From: Archegozetes longisetosus
Lineage: Eukaryota > Arthropoda > Arachnida > Sarcoptiformes > Trhypochthoniidae
Assembly: GCA_018873245.2 (NCBI GenBank)
Contig: JAEMBT020000008.1
Coordinates: 14,929,172-14,993,171 of the forward strand
DNA: 64,000 bases
Reading direction: 5' to 3'
In this document: positions 26,589-41,870 of the stretch, piece by piece
Layout: each line of letters opens with the position of its first letter
Position numbering within the stretch: the first letter of the stretch is position 1
Position numbers and translations under genes: made by a program
The notes under the pieces: model-generated
Database searches by the model: none
Told to the model about the DNA's origin: nothing
What the model saw: the letters and a program-made list of their open reading frames with translations, nothing else

Positions 26589-27496
26589 GAAATTCTTAGA
26601 AATTTTTGCTCGACTCAATACAATAGAATATCAATTAAAGATAAATGCAATCCTTTGTCTGACTATTATATAGTTTATCTTTATTGTGATGAAATATAAG
26701 TTATAAAGAAATTGTATTAGTGAGTTAGCTAAAATCTAAATGAGAATAAACCTTACGATGAACTAACCGAATAAACCTTACAATGAACTAACCGGCAAGC
26801 AAGAAACTGCACTGTTCTGCATGACTTTTGCTCTACTCATTTTTGTTAAATAATGCATTAGAGTGTCGTACAATTTTGTTTGTTTATGAGCATTTTTTAT
26901 GCTTCGATGCAATTCATTAGTTCTGTATTATGGATAATTTAATTTGTATAGAGGAAAGTATTTGTCATTAATTTCATTGTTACGCATTTTTGATGCAATT
27001 AAATGAGAAATGCATTTGACACTGCATTAAAGACTTTCTAAAGACTTTCTTATCCTCATTTAAACTTTTAAGACTTAAAAACTTGAGTTCAAATCTATTA
27101 ATAACTTTTATTGCGGGTGTCGAGCAAACAATTATAGGAAGCGAAAAACTTAGAATAAAAATCACGTTCAAAGTATTGTTTTGGTTTAGCTTTATTTCTT
27201 GTTCAAAATTTTTTTATAATTCAATTTTAAGTGTTTGGATCAAATCAATTGAGTGTTTTCAATAGTTAATTAAACCAAAAAATTAAATCAATCATAAGAG
27301 GGGTTTCTTTTCAGATCAATCTATTATAAACGTAATTAATGTTTGGGAAGGAGTCAATCAACTGGTATTTAAATGTGTTTTTATTATAAACTTTAATAAC
27401 TAACACTAACTAGAAATAAATCCAAAGACAATAGGATAATAACCAAATTTCAATTAATTCGACTTAATATAAGATCGAATATAACTCGAAGACACT

Positions 27497-30033
<2,537 letters not shown>

Positions 30034-30274
30034 TGATAGCTACACTATGACTTGTGATTTATTAATGAAAATATATTGATAAAATGACAGGTTTTAGTAC
30101 AGTAGACTGAACTAGAAACTGAGAGTTTAAAATATACACTTTGACGCATAATCAGTATTTATAGTGGACTAATCAGATTTGTTTTAAGTTTTCTCAGATT
30201 TGTTTTAAAAACATTTTCTCAGATTCTACTTAAGACTACTGTATGCTTCGCTTAGGTATTAACTTATTCAACTT

Positions 30275-30280
30275 TTTATT
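30275..30280 (-). terminator. Polyadenylation signal AATAAA of the ZCCHC10-like gene
   Basis: TTTATT on the + strand, 58 nt beyond the stop codon of the minus-strand gene. Confidence 0.5.
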
Positions 30281-30337
30281 AGTATGTTTTGTGTAACGAT
30301 TCGATTAAATCAGTAAAAATCAATAAAACTCAAACAA

Positions 30338-30947
30338 CTATCTGCTTCTTCTTCTGGTCTTTGAATGTCTTTTTCGACGTTCAGGCGATCTGTCTCTGCT
30401 TTCTTCAGATGAGGAGTTGGATGAATCTGATTGTGAATCAGAACTAGAAGAACCTGATGAGGAACTTGAAGAGGAATTTGAATGGCTGTCAGATTTGTGA
30501 TCAGTTGAGTTTTGGTCTTGACTGCTGTCGTCACTACTATTACTGCTATCAGACTCGGAATCACTCGTTCCACTGCTTTGGCTTTCATTTGATAACTTTT
30601 TCAGTTGATTCATTTTTTGTCTATAAATCAAATGAAATATATTAGAAGTTTAAACAAAACTAATGACAGATTGAATTAGTATAATGATAGAAGACATACA
30701 ATAATTGCAGTTTGTTATGTTCTTCTGCTTGTTTGAGTTTCTTGTTCATCAGTGCAGTCCTCGACACTCTGTGAACATATTTGCGTTTTCCCTGACATTG
30801 ATATGTCCAGTGACCAAATTCCAGACACTTCTGGCACCGAATTGTTGATAAGTCAACACTATTTATAATTAAATTGATTTTATCGTTAATACAATTGAAT
30901 GAATCTCCATCGTTTTATAAGACTTACGTTTGTTTTTGTTTATTCAT
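30338..30947 (-). CDS. ZCCHC10: ZCCHC10-like zinc-knuckle, Ser/Arg-rich protein
   Basis: Three exons on the minus strand: 30928-30947 (20 nt, MNKQKQ plus two bases), 30700-30858 and 30338-30620; splice sites are canonical and phases fit, 153 aa. A single CCHC knuckle (C15, C18, H23, C28 in [14 protein letters not shown]) is followed by [12 protein letters not shown], the diagnostic string of ZCCHC10 orthologues. A basic helical stretch ([14 protein letters not shown]) and a long low-complexity Ser/Asp tail follow, ending in an Arg/Ser-rich basic segment ([13 protein letters not shown]). Family members are small nuclear proteins with a presumed nucleic-acid-binding role; the function here is unproven. 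The gene is tail to tail with beta-tubulin, with about 300 bp between stop codons. Apart from the tiny first exon nothing is broken. Confidence 0.93.
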
Positions 30948-32248
30948 TATTTCAAATATTTATTTTTTATTTTAATCCAATTTATATTTTAATCAATCAC
31001 GAAATGAAAGATCAATAACTGTGTTAAGAGTTTAAGTATTGAATTAACCCAAATATAAATTAATTATTTATCGAAAGTTTACGTTTTGAAAGTGTTTTCA
31101 GTAGACATTGTTTTATGTACAATACTAACTCTAACAAACACGTTATTTATGTCTACTCTAAACTATAGTATTAAAACTTTTCAATTTTGATTTTCGAATA
31201 CATCATTTTGTGGTAATTGTTTTTTAATTTTAAAACAATCAGAAAAGGGCCTAAGTTAAAAGAGAAAAAATGACATGAAATTTGAGAAAAATCAGATAAG
31301 AGTCTCCCATATGTGTAAAGACATTGGACTAATTATGCCAATAGGAATATGGCATTATTTTTCTAAGTCCAAAAAAGTATTTATCACAGTCTCAAATGCC
31401 CAAAACGCTCTTTTCTTCTATCAAATTAACTTTTGAAAACCTCATTTTAAGTTTTAATTAATGAAACATCTTGATGAATATAAAATTTATATTTAATATT
31501 GGTTGGTAAGATTAGGTTCTTAGCAATACTCAAAATTGTCTCACAAAAAGTAAGCTTTTGGATAGCCAACATTCTCGCAATCTTATGTAAGCTACTCATT
31601 TGTTCCTATTCGTTATCACAATGTTTCATTATTTAAAACTTACAGCCTATAAATGAGATTTCAAAAATTAATTTGATAGAAACGAGGGCGTACAGACACC
31701 TAATATTTTGAGAAATTGATAGGCACTTTTCGCAATTTTAGAAAAATTGTTATATTCCTATTGGCGCTGCGTCATTCACTTGCTTATGAGTGTTTCAATT
31801 AATGAATTTGACAGCTACTGAACAAAATATTTACCGATTTATGTAGATTTTCATAAAAATGGCACACATTTTCATCTATAAGAGCACGAATATAGGTAGA
31901 AAAATTAATAGGAACAATAGAACTTATAATTACTATTACGATGCGTATATATTCTCGTCTTTTTTATTTATGCAATGATTCTCAATAACATTATAATTAA
32001 AGTTTTCAGGAATCCTAAGATCAGAACATGTTTCATAAAATTGTTTCACTTAAAAAGTTAGTAAAACTCTCAAAAATCAATTAGTATTTATTCAAATTAA
32101 TATATTTACAATTATTTAATTTATTGAACAATCTAACAATTTCTTAGTGCTATAGTCAAAATTTCTATAATATTAAACAAGATTTTATTTACAAGTCATC
32201 AACTCTTAGTTCAATTGATAATTAAAGCTCGATTCAAACAACGATTGA
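30948..32248. other. Intergenic region between the ZCCHC10-like gene and gene B
   Basis: About 1.3 kb of AT-rich sequence. It must hold the promoter of the ZCCHC10-like gene and the 3' end of gene B. Apart from the AATAAA of gene B at 32184-32189 I see no defined element. Confidence 0.6.
32184..32189 (-). terminator. Polyadenylation signal AATAAA of gene B
   Basis: TTTATT on the + strand, about 60 nt past the predicted stop codon of gene B. Its position supports the chosen last exon. Confidence 0.45.
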
Positions 32249-35200
32249 TTAAAATGATGAAAAATATAGTGGAAAATGTTGATAGAGAATGGAAAAAGTC
32301 TGAAAATAGAAAAAATTAACTGAATTGAAGTGAAATGAAACGTTGAAAATACGAGAAACTTTACTTAATGCACAGCTCGACGCAAACGTTGATATCTTCT
32401 GAATTGCATTATTTGTATCTGTTATAAGATAGCAAAGACTCATTTAGTATTTCTCTGATGCGTATCAAAACCAATAATAGTTTTTTTCACAGATTCTAAC
32501 CTTCATGTTGACGGAATTGATAGAAAGCTTCAAAACCAGTTCCATCGAATTTGTCGTTAGATTTAAATTCAATTCGGAAGAACTCGTTATCGGATCTGAT
32601 ATTTTTGGGCGCTTTGACGCCGCAGTGTCGGGCCATCTTTCGATCAACTGTCTTATAATTACTAAATTCTAGAAAGTCGCTCGCAGTGCTTGAATCACAA
32701 CTAAACCAAAAGATAGCACAAAAACAAATAAAAGTTAGGCGACATATCATGGAACAGTTAAGAAGTTGTTGGATGAAAAATAATTCTCACGGCGGAACTC
32801 CTTCGACATCAAAATAAGCGAAAGTGATGTGAACGCGTTCACTCAGTTGACCAAAAAAGAAATAATGGCATTCAGTGTCTCGCGGATAAAGCCCTTATCG
32901 TGTTTCAGGAAAAAACATAACTTTACTGTTCAGTAAATCATTTGTGAATTGTGCTGGTCATGCAATTAATACCGGGATAATTAGGTGATGTGAACGATCC
33001 GTTTGGATGTGTTGTGCTGTTGAAGAAGAATCCACACACTGGACAATCACAACAATCAATCGGTCAGTTATTATGCAATAAATAATTGTATTATTCACTT
33101 GAAAAGACAATCTAATTACCAGTTTGTGGGTCTTGAATGCCTCCAGATATACCAAAATCTGATTAGTTAATAAAAACAGAAGAAGTTCATTATGGGATAA
33201 ATAGAGAAAAGTAATGTCTGTCTAATTGAAATCATATTCGCATTGATAAAGATTTCTAAAGATTTCTTAAATAGAATTGAATTTTGACTTACTCGTAATG
33301 AATCGATATATTGCGCTTCAGGTGAGATATAAATCAGATTTAAGAGAAGAACTCAGTAAATGATATGAACTCATCTTTCAAAGAGATTAAACACTTACCG
33401 AAATCCTTTCACATTACTAGAGGATTGAGTTGTGTGAAACTCGACGCTCATAGAAGGCCCGTTTGACATTAGCTGAGATGGCAATTGATTACCACAAAAG
33501 TTGTCAATTCTTTCTTTGTGACCATTTATCGTGATGAACACCATAACGGCATCAACTCCTTCGCAGCTAAAAATTTCATACAAAATATAATATTCATAAC
33601 AGAATCTTTTAGAATAACAGAATATTTGTAGAATAATAGAATATTTATAGGATGACAAGAAATAAGAATTTTATTTTTAAAGTGTCATTATTTGGCAAAT
33701 AGAGCTAATTTAAACAGTTTTAACATTTTGTTGGTTCAAATTTCTATTTTCTCTCTTTCAATAACGACAGAAATAGAATAGAATGGAAGAGTGTATATTA
33801 GGCTAACATCTCTTAAGATAAGAATTGCATTGTATTTGTGAAACAGTAATATTGATCACCTTCAATCATTTCAGTTTGTAGTCATTTAGCGTTTATAGTA
33901 AAAGTTTTTTGTTATTTCGATTGTAGTTCTGTTTAGAGAGAATAAGTGATATAATGGTGAAGTCCTAATGATTTACTATTGGGCACTAAAATATCTTCAC
34001 TTAAATTGCTTGGCCATAAACAATAATATGCGATAGACTGTACAGGAAAGTGAATTATAACATAAACGTTACTGAAGTAGTTAAGCAGATCTATTGTCTT
34101 CCATTTTAGCAATCATAACAATCATAACAATCATAACAGACCGAAACTAAATTGAAAAACCAATAAATCTAAACTGTTTAACAATTATAGAGAAGGCCTC
34201 TAATTTGTTTGTTCCTTCTTTATTCTTCTCTTCCATTTTTACTTTCTTCAGATGGTTACCACAAAATCGAGAATTTATCATTTATTTGATATCTTAAGAT
34301 TTGACACAAATGATATAATCAATTTGTGGTTAAGTCTTTCATGAGTTATTTGATCGATAACGAGTTATAAAGAGTGGCTGAGCCCCAACTCAAATGTCTC
34401 ACTAACAGCAAAAGTTACAATATTTGAATTGAAGATTTTGTTAAATTATAATGAGCTAAAGTAAAAATACCTTATAATTGAAATTTGAAACCATTACGCA
34501 GTAAGGTTTACTCGGGAAAGTATTCATTTAATCAAATTGAATTTGATCTGTGCTCCTGCTGAAAATTTGTCAGCTTCACTTTTGGTTATGAATATTAATG
34601 TAAGCTAAACTAATCATTCTTTTTGCATATTAAGTGCGTGTTTTTAACAGTTTTAGGAAAATCGGCGCTTAAATAACGAGAAGAAATACTCGCGATATTC
34701 TATGAATATCGATCAATAGCTAAGAAGTTTTAATTTTAATTTCCAAATTAATAGTTTGGATCAATTTGAAGTTTTGATCTCTATTTCAAACAACGGTTGA
34801 CAAATTTGTTATCGAACTTAAATGAAAGCTCATTATTATAAGTATATTAATGTTTTATTTGAAGTTTTCAAGTAAATTATGAATATTAAGTATGACGACT
34901 GCTATAAAGCATGAATATGAGAGAAAATAAGTAAATAAAAATGCAAATCAAATTGAAATCAGTAAAGTTGACAAAAGTTGAGAAAAGATTTATGACATTA
35001 GTTGGAAATAGTTGATTTAAGCAGTATCGTTTGTTACGTATGAGTTGAACTTATCAAAGCTGAGAAGCGGAAAACATGATTCCATTGAGCTCTAAATCAA
35101 TTTGGACATTTTTGACCTGTCATTTTATGCCAAAATATAGATTAATGCCTCAAGTTACAACCATTTCTTTACCTACTAAAAAGCTCCGGTTTGTCGTAGT

Positions 35201-38200
35201 AATGTAACTAAACTTAACATTTTTAGCGTACTATTCTAATTGAATACTATATTCAAGCTAAATATTAAGGCATTGGATAAAATTTCTTTAATTTGATTAC
35301 CATTGCATGTATTAAGTTACGTTGTGACTAATGCAATCGAAACTAATCACTGTTTGAAGATCAGCTAAACAAGTGTTTTAGCTAAACATTTTTACTGTCT
35401 AAAGATAGAAATAAAAAATGGCTTGGAATCGAAGAAAGATTTATATTGTTTAGAGATAAATGAGCAATTTTCAAGTGTTCAACAAAGTTTAGGCTATTTT
35501 TGCAAATAGAAAACAATATTTATTTGGTATGATTTGTGAGACTGCTCATTACAAGTAATCTTTGTTTCAGTTTCTTCTTTAACAAATAGATAAGGATTTG
35601 CATTGAGTTATGTGTTTTGTACGAACAGAGAATGTTCAATAGAACTGAAAGAATATTCAATTTTATCCAAGAGGATAGAGTAAAATGAATCAAAACCACT
35701 TATGGATCATTGCATTCAAGTTTTAGCCAATGTTATACTGAAATATGACTTACTCTCGCACTGGACCGTCATCCTTTGGTAGATGCAGATCAAAATCAGT
35801 AAATAAAATCTGAATCCGTTCCTTGCCATGACCAGTAAAATGATAAGTGCAAAGAAGATTACTTGGATAGGGCTCCGGGTAGTTGGGAGATGTGAACGTT
35901 CCGTTTTTTACTGTTGAACTATCTATCCATTGATCACAATCACTGGCTGTTAAGCAAAAAATACTAATTAATAATAAGAATTTCGTTTAAAATACAATCT
36001 ATAATAGATTTTAACTTTCAACAAGTAGTTATTGCAGTTCTGTAATGCGGATTTCGAAATCATAGATTTCTTATTGATAGATATAATTTATTGAAATTAG
36101 GAAAAATTTTGAAACTTTAAATATCCTTATGTGAGATATAAATAAGCGATTATCTTCATTATAGATTGATGACAATCAAATTCAAAATCAATTCAAAATT
36201 ATACCGTTCTCAAAGGAATAGTATTTGTTATGCAAATACACAAACATAACTTGAAGCCGCATAGAACATGACTGCACTTTAAAGTCATTCACATTAGATT
36301 TCAAGAGTAACTTTCAACTATAAAAGTGATCATTTCATTCGATAACTTATATAATTGATGTCAATTTCTCTGTCGCTTCATTAGTCTAAGTATTGTTTGA
36401 ATAAAACTAGAGTAAAGTGCACTCAAAGCAATTGCATAGCAAGAAAATTTCATATACCAGTTCAATCAAGATTGGATCAATTTTAACTTGAAAGTTTAAT
36501 GCTAAATCATAAAATTTAATAATAGAGATTTTTTACTCGATACATATTACTGTTGATTTTTCTATTTTTTATTTTTTATTTTTTATTTTTATTTTATTTT
36601 TGTTATCCTAACTATCTTCAAATAAAAACTTGAACTGAAAGTATACATCTTCTTAAAAGAAATATTACGAGTGAAGTGAAGTGAAGTGAAGCTGAAATAA
36701 AAAACACTGTGGCTAACAAACTTATAGACGTTTGACGTTAGTTTATGTCTTTCTTTACTATCTTTTCTCTCATTATTGTTTAATCAATCACTTTTAACTA
36801 TCTATTGAAACGAAAAATCAAATATGCCATTTTGTCTATACACAAACTCAACATTAAGACTTTACAACATTACTTCTTTAAGATTCTACTTCTAACCAGT
36901 TCTACCAATAAATTTGTTTGTTTTGAATAAAACAACCTTTGTTTTGGTACATCACTTGCTGTTATGTAACCAAATAAACTAAGAAATTACTTCAGGAAGA
37001 ATTAGTTCTCATTATTTAGACCTCAATTAATAATAACTAGTGTCAGATGTACTAAACATCTGAATAACTGGGAGTTTGGCTCAATAAATGACCAGAGTAC
37101 GAAAATAACATTGATATAGGAATAAAACGTTGCGTGTTTGCAGCAAGCAATACTGCTAAGTTTTGGTGAGTTAGCGGATTTCTTACACGAACCCTTATGG
37201 CACTCATTTCCTCAACCACTCAACTGATTACTAAATAAATTGAGAAGAGTTCCCAATATAACTCTAACAATAGCAAATTGCGTCATTATTTTGGCAAATT
37301 CAACCAAATCATAACAATCATTCATTATATTCTTATTTATAAGGAATCGATCAAATCTGAAATTTAAAAACGCCTCTATATTGAGAATAGATATCAAAAT
37401 TTTGTAGTTTTATCTTAAAATCAAGACGAATCTTGACGTAAGTCTTGAAGAAATTTACAAATCTCTAGAGAGAGACCATTAATTTTACATTACCCTACGC
37501 ACAAATCGTAATCTTCTTACGAAAAGGTTCATAATTGAGCTCTATGATAGATCAACTCAATATGATTTCGAAAGTGCCTTTTAACAGATGAGCGGAACAA
37601 CTAACAGCATCTGTGATAAGCTTATGTTTTGCATTTAATTTTTTTACTCTATATTTGTTTTTTGACTTCAAACTTAGTTGAGTATCCGAATTGGCTGTTT
37701 CGTTAGACAGAGGAATTGGATATCAAATTCATAAAATTTTGCGATAAGAATGAAGATTGTTATAACAGTAAATTAAGAGTCAAATTGAACGAACGAGCAT
37801 TATTTTAAAAGAAGCAAGATAAGTTTATGCAAACAACTAAAAACTCGGCTTTTAAGCTAGCTCAAAATCGAAGGTGAATCCAAAATTGAGTATTGCAATC
37901 TTATTTAAGGTATAAATAAATAAATTTATTAATCGTAACTTGTCGATTAACATTACATTACACTATTCAAAAACATCGCATATTTCTTGGCAAAAAAAGT
38001 TCAAGTTTACTCTCATAGGATATAAAATTTTGTTCATTCCTAATATCAATCGGTAACGAATTAAATAGCTTAATAGCATATACAAAAAAATTTTTATCAC
38101 ATGTAAATTAATTCTTGTATTAATGTTTAATATAACTAAGCCGTTACGAGTATTATCAATGACAAAGAAATTTTTCCAATGCTCAAGGATGTTATTATGA

Positions 38201-41200
38201 TTATAAATAGATTTAAAAACATATTTTAAAATACACAAATCAGTTCTTAATTGAAGTGGTTTTAAATTTAATAGTTTGAGTCTGTCCTTGTAACTTAAAT
38301 TACAATGGCCCATTTTACAGGTATGAGGTATGATGTCATTTATTTTTCAAAACATTAAAAAGCCTGGGGTCATATCATTGGCAGACCTTGAATAAGACAC
38401 TTTTCAATAAAAATAAGCTACCTACAATGTCTTAGCATGTCTTATTACAGCTTCTATACAAGCCAAAATAAAATCATTCTCTTACTTAAAGGTGAATTAA
38501 AATTTGTTCAATAAAAAGCTCAACTAAACTATAATACACTTGAATGTTAACTGAAAAGGCATTCAATTGGATTTGCTATATTACACAATATGAAAGAATG
38601 TTTGATTCTAACGTCAGACTTATAGTGATACAAAAATAAAGTTCACAAGAGACACGGAGGCACTTACGATTAATGTAATATCGAAAGTGTATGGCGTTTA
38701 ACATGTTTGTCTCCATATATTACATCAATTTCCTGGTCATTTATTATAAAAGAGACAATTTTCTAGTAGTTAGGGGAATCTGATAGTTTTTACAAGAGAA
38801 GTCAATCATATGAACCAGAGTTTAGCCCTATAGACACTGTAGAAGATATGTGTCCAATGCTTACTCTTCCCTAAAAACTATTAAAACTTCTTATGCTGTG
38901 TTAGTCTCCAACAGTTTAATTAAAAATAACTCAATGAAACTTTGTTTCCACTCAATGCATACTTTCTTTAAGCTAATTCTAATGAGTAAATTCAAGCGAA
39001 TGCAATTATAATTAATGTTTTTGCAGTAGAATATCGCTCAAACTTTTAGATAAACACGTTCTCATAGAACGTTTAATTGGTTGGTTAACTCAAATTAATG
39101 TAAACCGTAGTTAGTGCAAACAGTTTGTTAGAATTTACTAGATTAAATTTCAATTCCGTTATTGCTTATGAATCATTAATTGTTAAACTCATTAAAGTTT
39201 TATCAACTTTTCACTGTTCACTTGGAAAATACACGAAAATCACCAATTTAAGCCTAACTACAATCGAAAATAGGTCTCGTAAAGAAGTAACTAACTTGAA
39301 TTACCTAAATAAGTTGGATGTTCAATTATGAAAACATTTTCAGTAAATTGTAATTTACTGATAGAAAATAAATTGAAAGCGAATATTTATAAACAATAGT
39401 TACTGTTGGAGAAAAGTCATGTTATTATTATTATGGCACATAGGAGTCCATACTTATTATCATTAATGTTTGTTACTGTAATTTAATCGAACTTTTATTG
39501 AGAATGTCATTTTTTGGTCATTCAATAAATTACAAGTATAATAGTCTAGTATTTTTGGTACTATACTTCCTATGAGTCCATTATTTACCCAAAAACTTCT
39601 TTCCATTTCAAATTCAAATCAACTCATCATCAATTCACTCATCGAATATATTTAGGAAACTTTTTGAAGCATAAAGTTGTGGACAACTTTGTTTTGATAA
39701 AAACCTTGCAAATCAAGTTTGGTCACCAAAAGAATTATTGATTTTAGAAATTTCTCGATTCAAAACAAGAATATTTGAAATTCAATGAAATATTTCGAAG
39801 TGAGTAATCAATTTATGTTAAGCATTAAATAAATAATTCGTTGAAAATATTGGTTTTGCTTCAAAGAATTCCAAATTCTTTATAAATATTTAAAGCTTTG
39901 ATATTTTTTACAAATTAATGCAAAGTCGATTCAAATCTAATAGGAGTATAAGAAAACAGAAGAAATAAACTAGCGATTCGACCAGAGAATGAGCAGACAA
40001 TTTATAAAATTTAAGTTCATTATCACTTATGCAATATATGCAATTAAACTTTGACAAAAACAAACATTTGATTTAGGTGCCAAACTTTTAAAACTCAGGT
40101 CTTTAATGGAATAAAAATCTGGTATTTGTTATTTGTCATTGAAAAAATCGATGACTTACCTAATGTTCGCAAAAAGTTGATACCTAAATCAAAATTGTTG
40201 TCAGAGCTTATCGCATAAGTCATAATGAACTTAAATTTTATAAATTGCCTGTACATTCTCTGGTTGAATCGTTAGTGATTTATTCTCTTTTGCCTTCATA
40301 TATGAGTCGCATGAATGCAAAACTCAATTCTAACTAAACGTTTCCAAACCAATTTAGGTTAAGTTATTGAATAGAAAAATAATTTTCAGAATCAATGTGA
40401 TGTCTTGAGTACAAAAAATCAATAACTATTAGTATGAAATTTAGAAGGGACAGTATATTAAAGAGATATATAAACATTGGTAGAGAGAAATGTAGTTGAC
40501 ACTCAATCTTTATTTAGAAGTGAGTCTGTAAATGACATTAATCTGTAAGTTGTCAGTTAACTGAAAGCCTTGTGTGAAATGAGTTTTAGCATAGTTTAAC
40601 TGAAATCACATTGCGTTGAAAATTAATGAACCGGCCACAAGAGATAAAACAACTTTAATATTCAAACATACATTTGCCATATAAATCTAAAATCTAAAAT
40701 TCATGTCCAAAAAATTATCGCAACAAATTTTTTCTAGCGTAAGACTTACTTTACTGAAACAATTTATTGTTCTGATCACTTGACAGAAGACAGTTATATG
40801 AGACTCAAATCTAATCAATAAATTTAATAAAAAACTGTTTATCAATAATTCATGATATCAGCTAACGAATGAAACTATTTTATAAGTTAGTAACAGACCT
40901 ACACGTGAATCTGATAAAAATTAAGCTTGCTTGAAACTGTGTCATAATCAATTAATTTGTATTCATTATAATTATCCTGATTATAGAAGAGTAACTTGAA
41001 AATATCTTTATACATTTTTGTAATAACAAGTTTTATGGCCAACGAGAAAATAACCAGAACAAAGTTAGACGAGTATAAAAGGCGATAAAAATTTTTATAT
41101 TCCATGAATTCGTGGTATCATTATTGTTATCATGTCTTTCGAAAAGCATCCGTTTTGTCACTTCCTTTAAAATTTTATTCATTCTCTCGATTTTTATGAA

Positions 41201-41806
41201 TAGAATATGACCTCGAACACAATTCTTGAGATTAAAAGCGAAAGAATTACGTAAAACGTTACAAACACGCCCAAAAAATTTAGAATTAGGGCTATAAAAC
41301 TTTAAAATAAAGGCTATTTATAAATTTAACTTTCGTTTAGCTTAATTACACTCAAATGTGTTCACATTAAGTAACGTTAATTGCAAGTAGTCTGGAATTT
41401 GAGGGTTATATCTTATGCGATGGCATTCAGTTGAGATAATGAAAGCATTGATTGAGCCATAGCTGTGAAACAAATTCAATAAATCAATGGATTAGATTTA
41501 CATAATGACATTTGCAGAAGTTGTTTGGGAATAGAGAAGAGCATAAGAGGCTGGATTGATCAACTTGAAGCTGAAAAAAGTGGGTTCTTTCTTGTAAGCA
41601 GAATAATAATCTTTTTTACTCGCTGTCACTTCCGTTACGTTCAAACATGATTTCTCGTCATTAAAAACAGCCGTAAACAAAACAACGCCTAAATTTCTTT
41701 TTTTAACTTTTTAAAACTTACTTATATCCTACTCGACAAATGGATAGGAAATTTTTGTTAAAGATTGTCTCTTCTCTGAAAAATGACTCAAATTCATGAA
41801 ACTTGT

Positions 41807-41870
<64 letters not shown>

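Larger units (their letters stand above)
21590..27496. other. Intergenic region between frizzled and beta-tubulin
   Basis: About 5.9 kb. It holds degenerate repeats at 21655-21755, copy 1 of a dispersed repeat at 26361-26588, and a somewhat GC-richer patch at 22500-22910 with one tRNA B-box-like string (ggttcggcccc) but no cloverleaf. The open frame at 24970-25278 resembles nothing I know and has no splice context. No gene is supported. Confidence 0.55.

Noticed and set aside
26457-26699. 80-codon open frame overlapping dispersed repeat copy 1
   Set aside because: The frame is not kept in copy 2 at 52033-52248, so the repeat is not coding.
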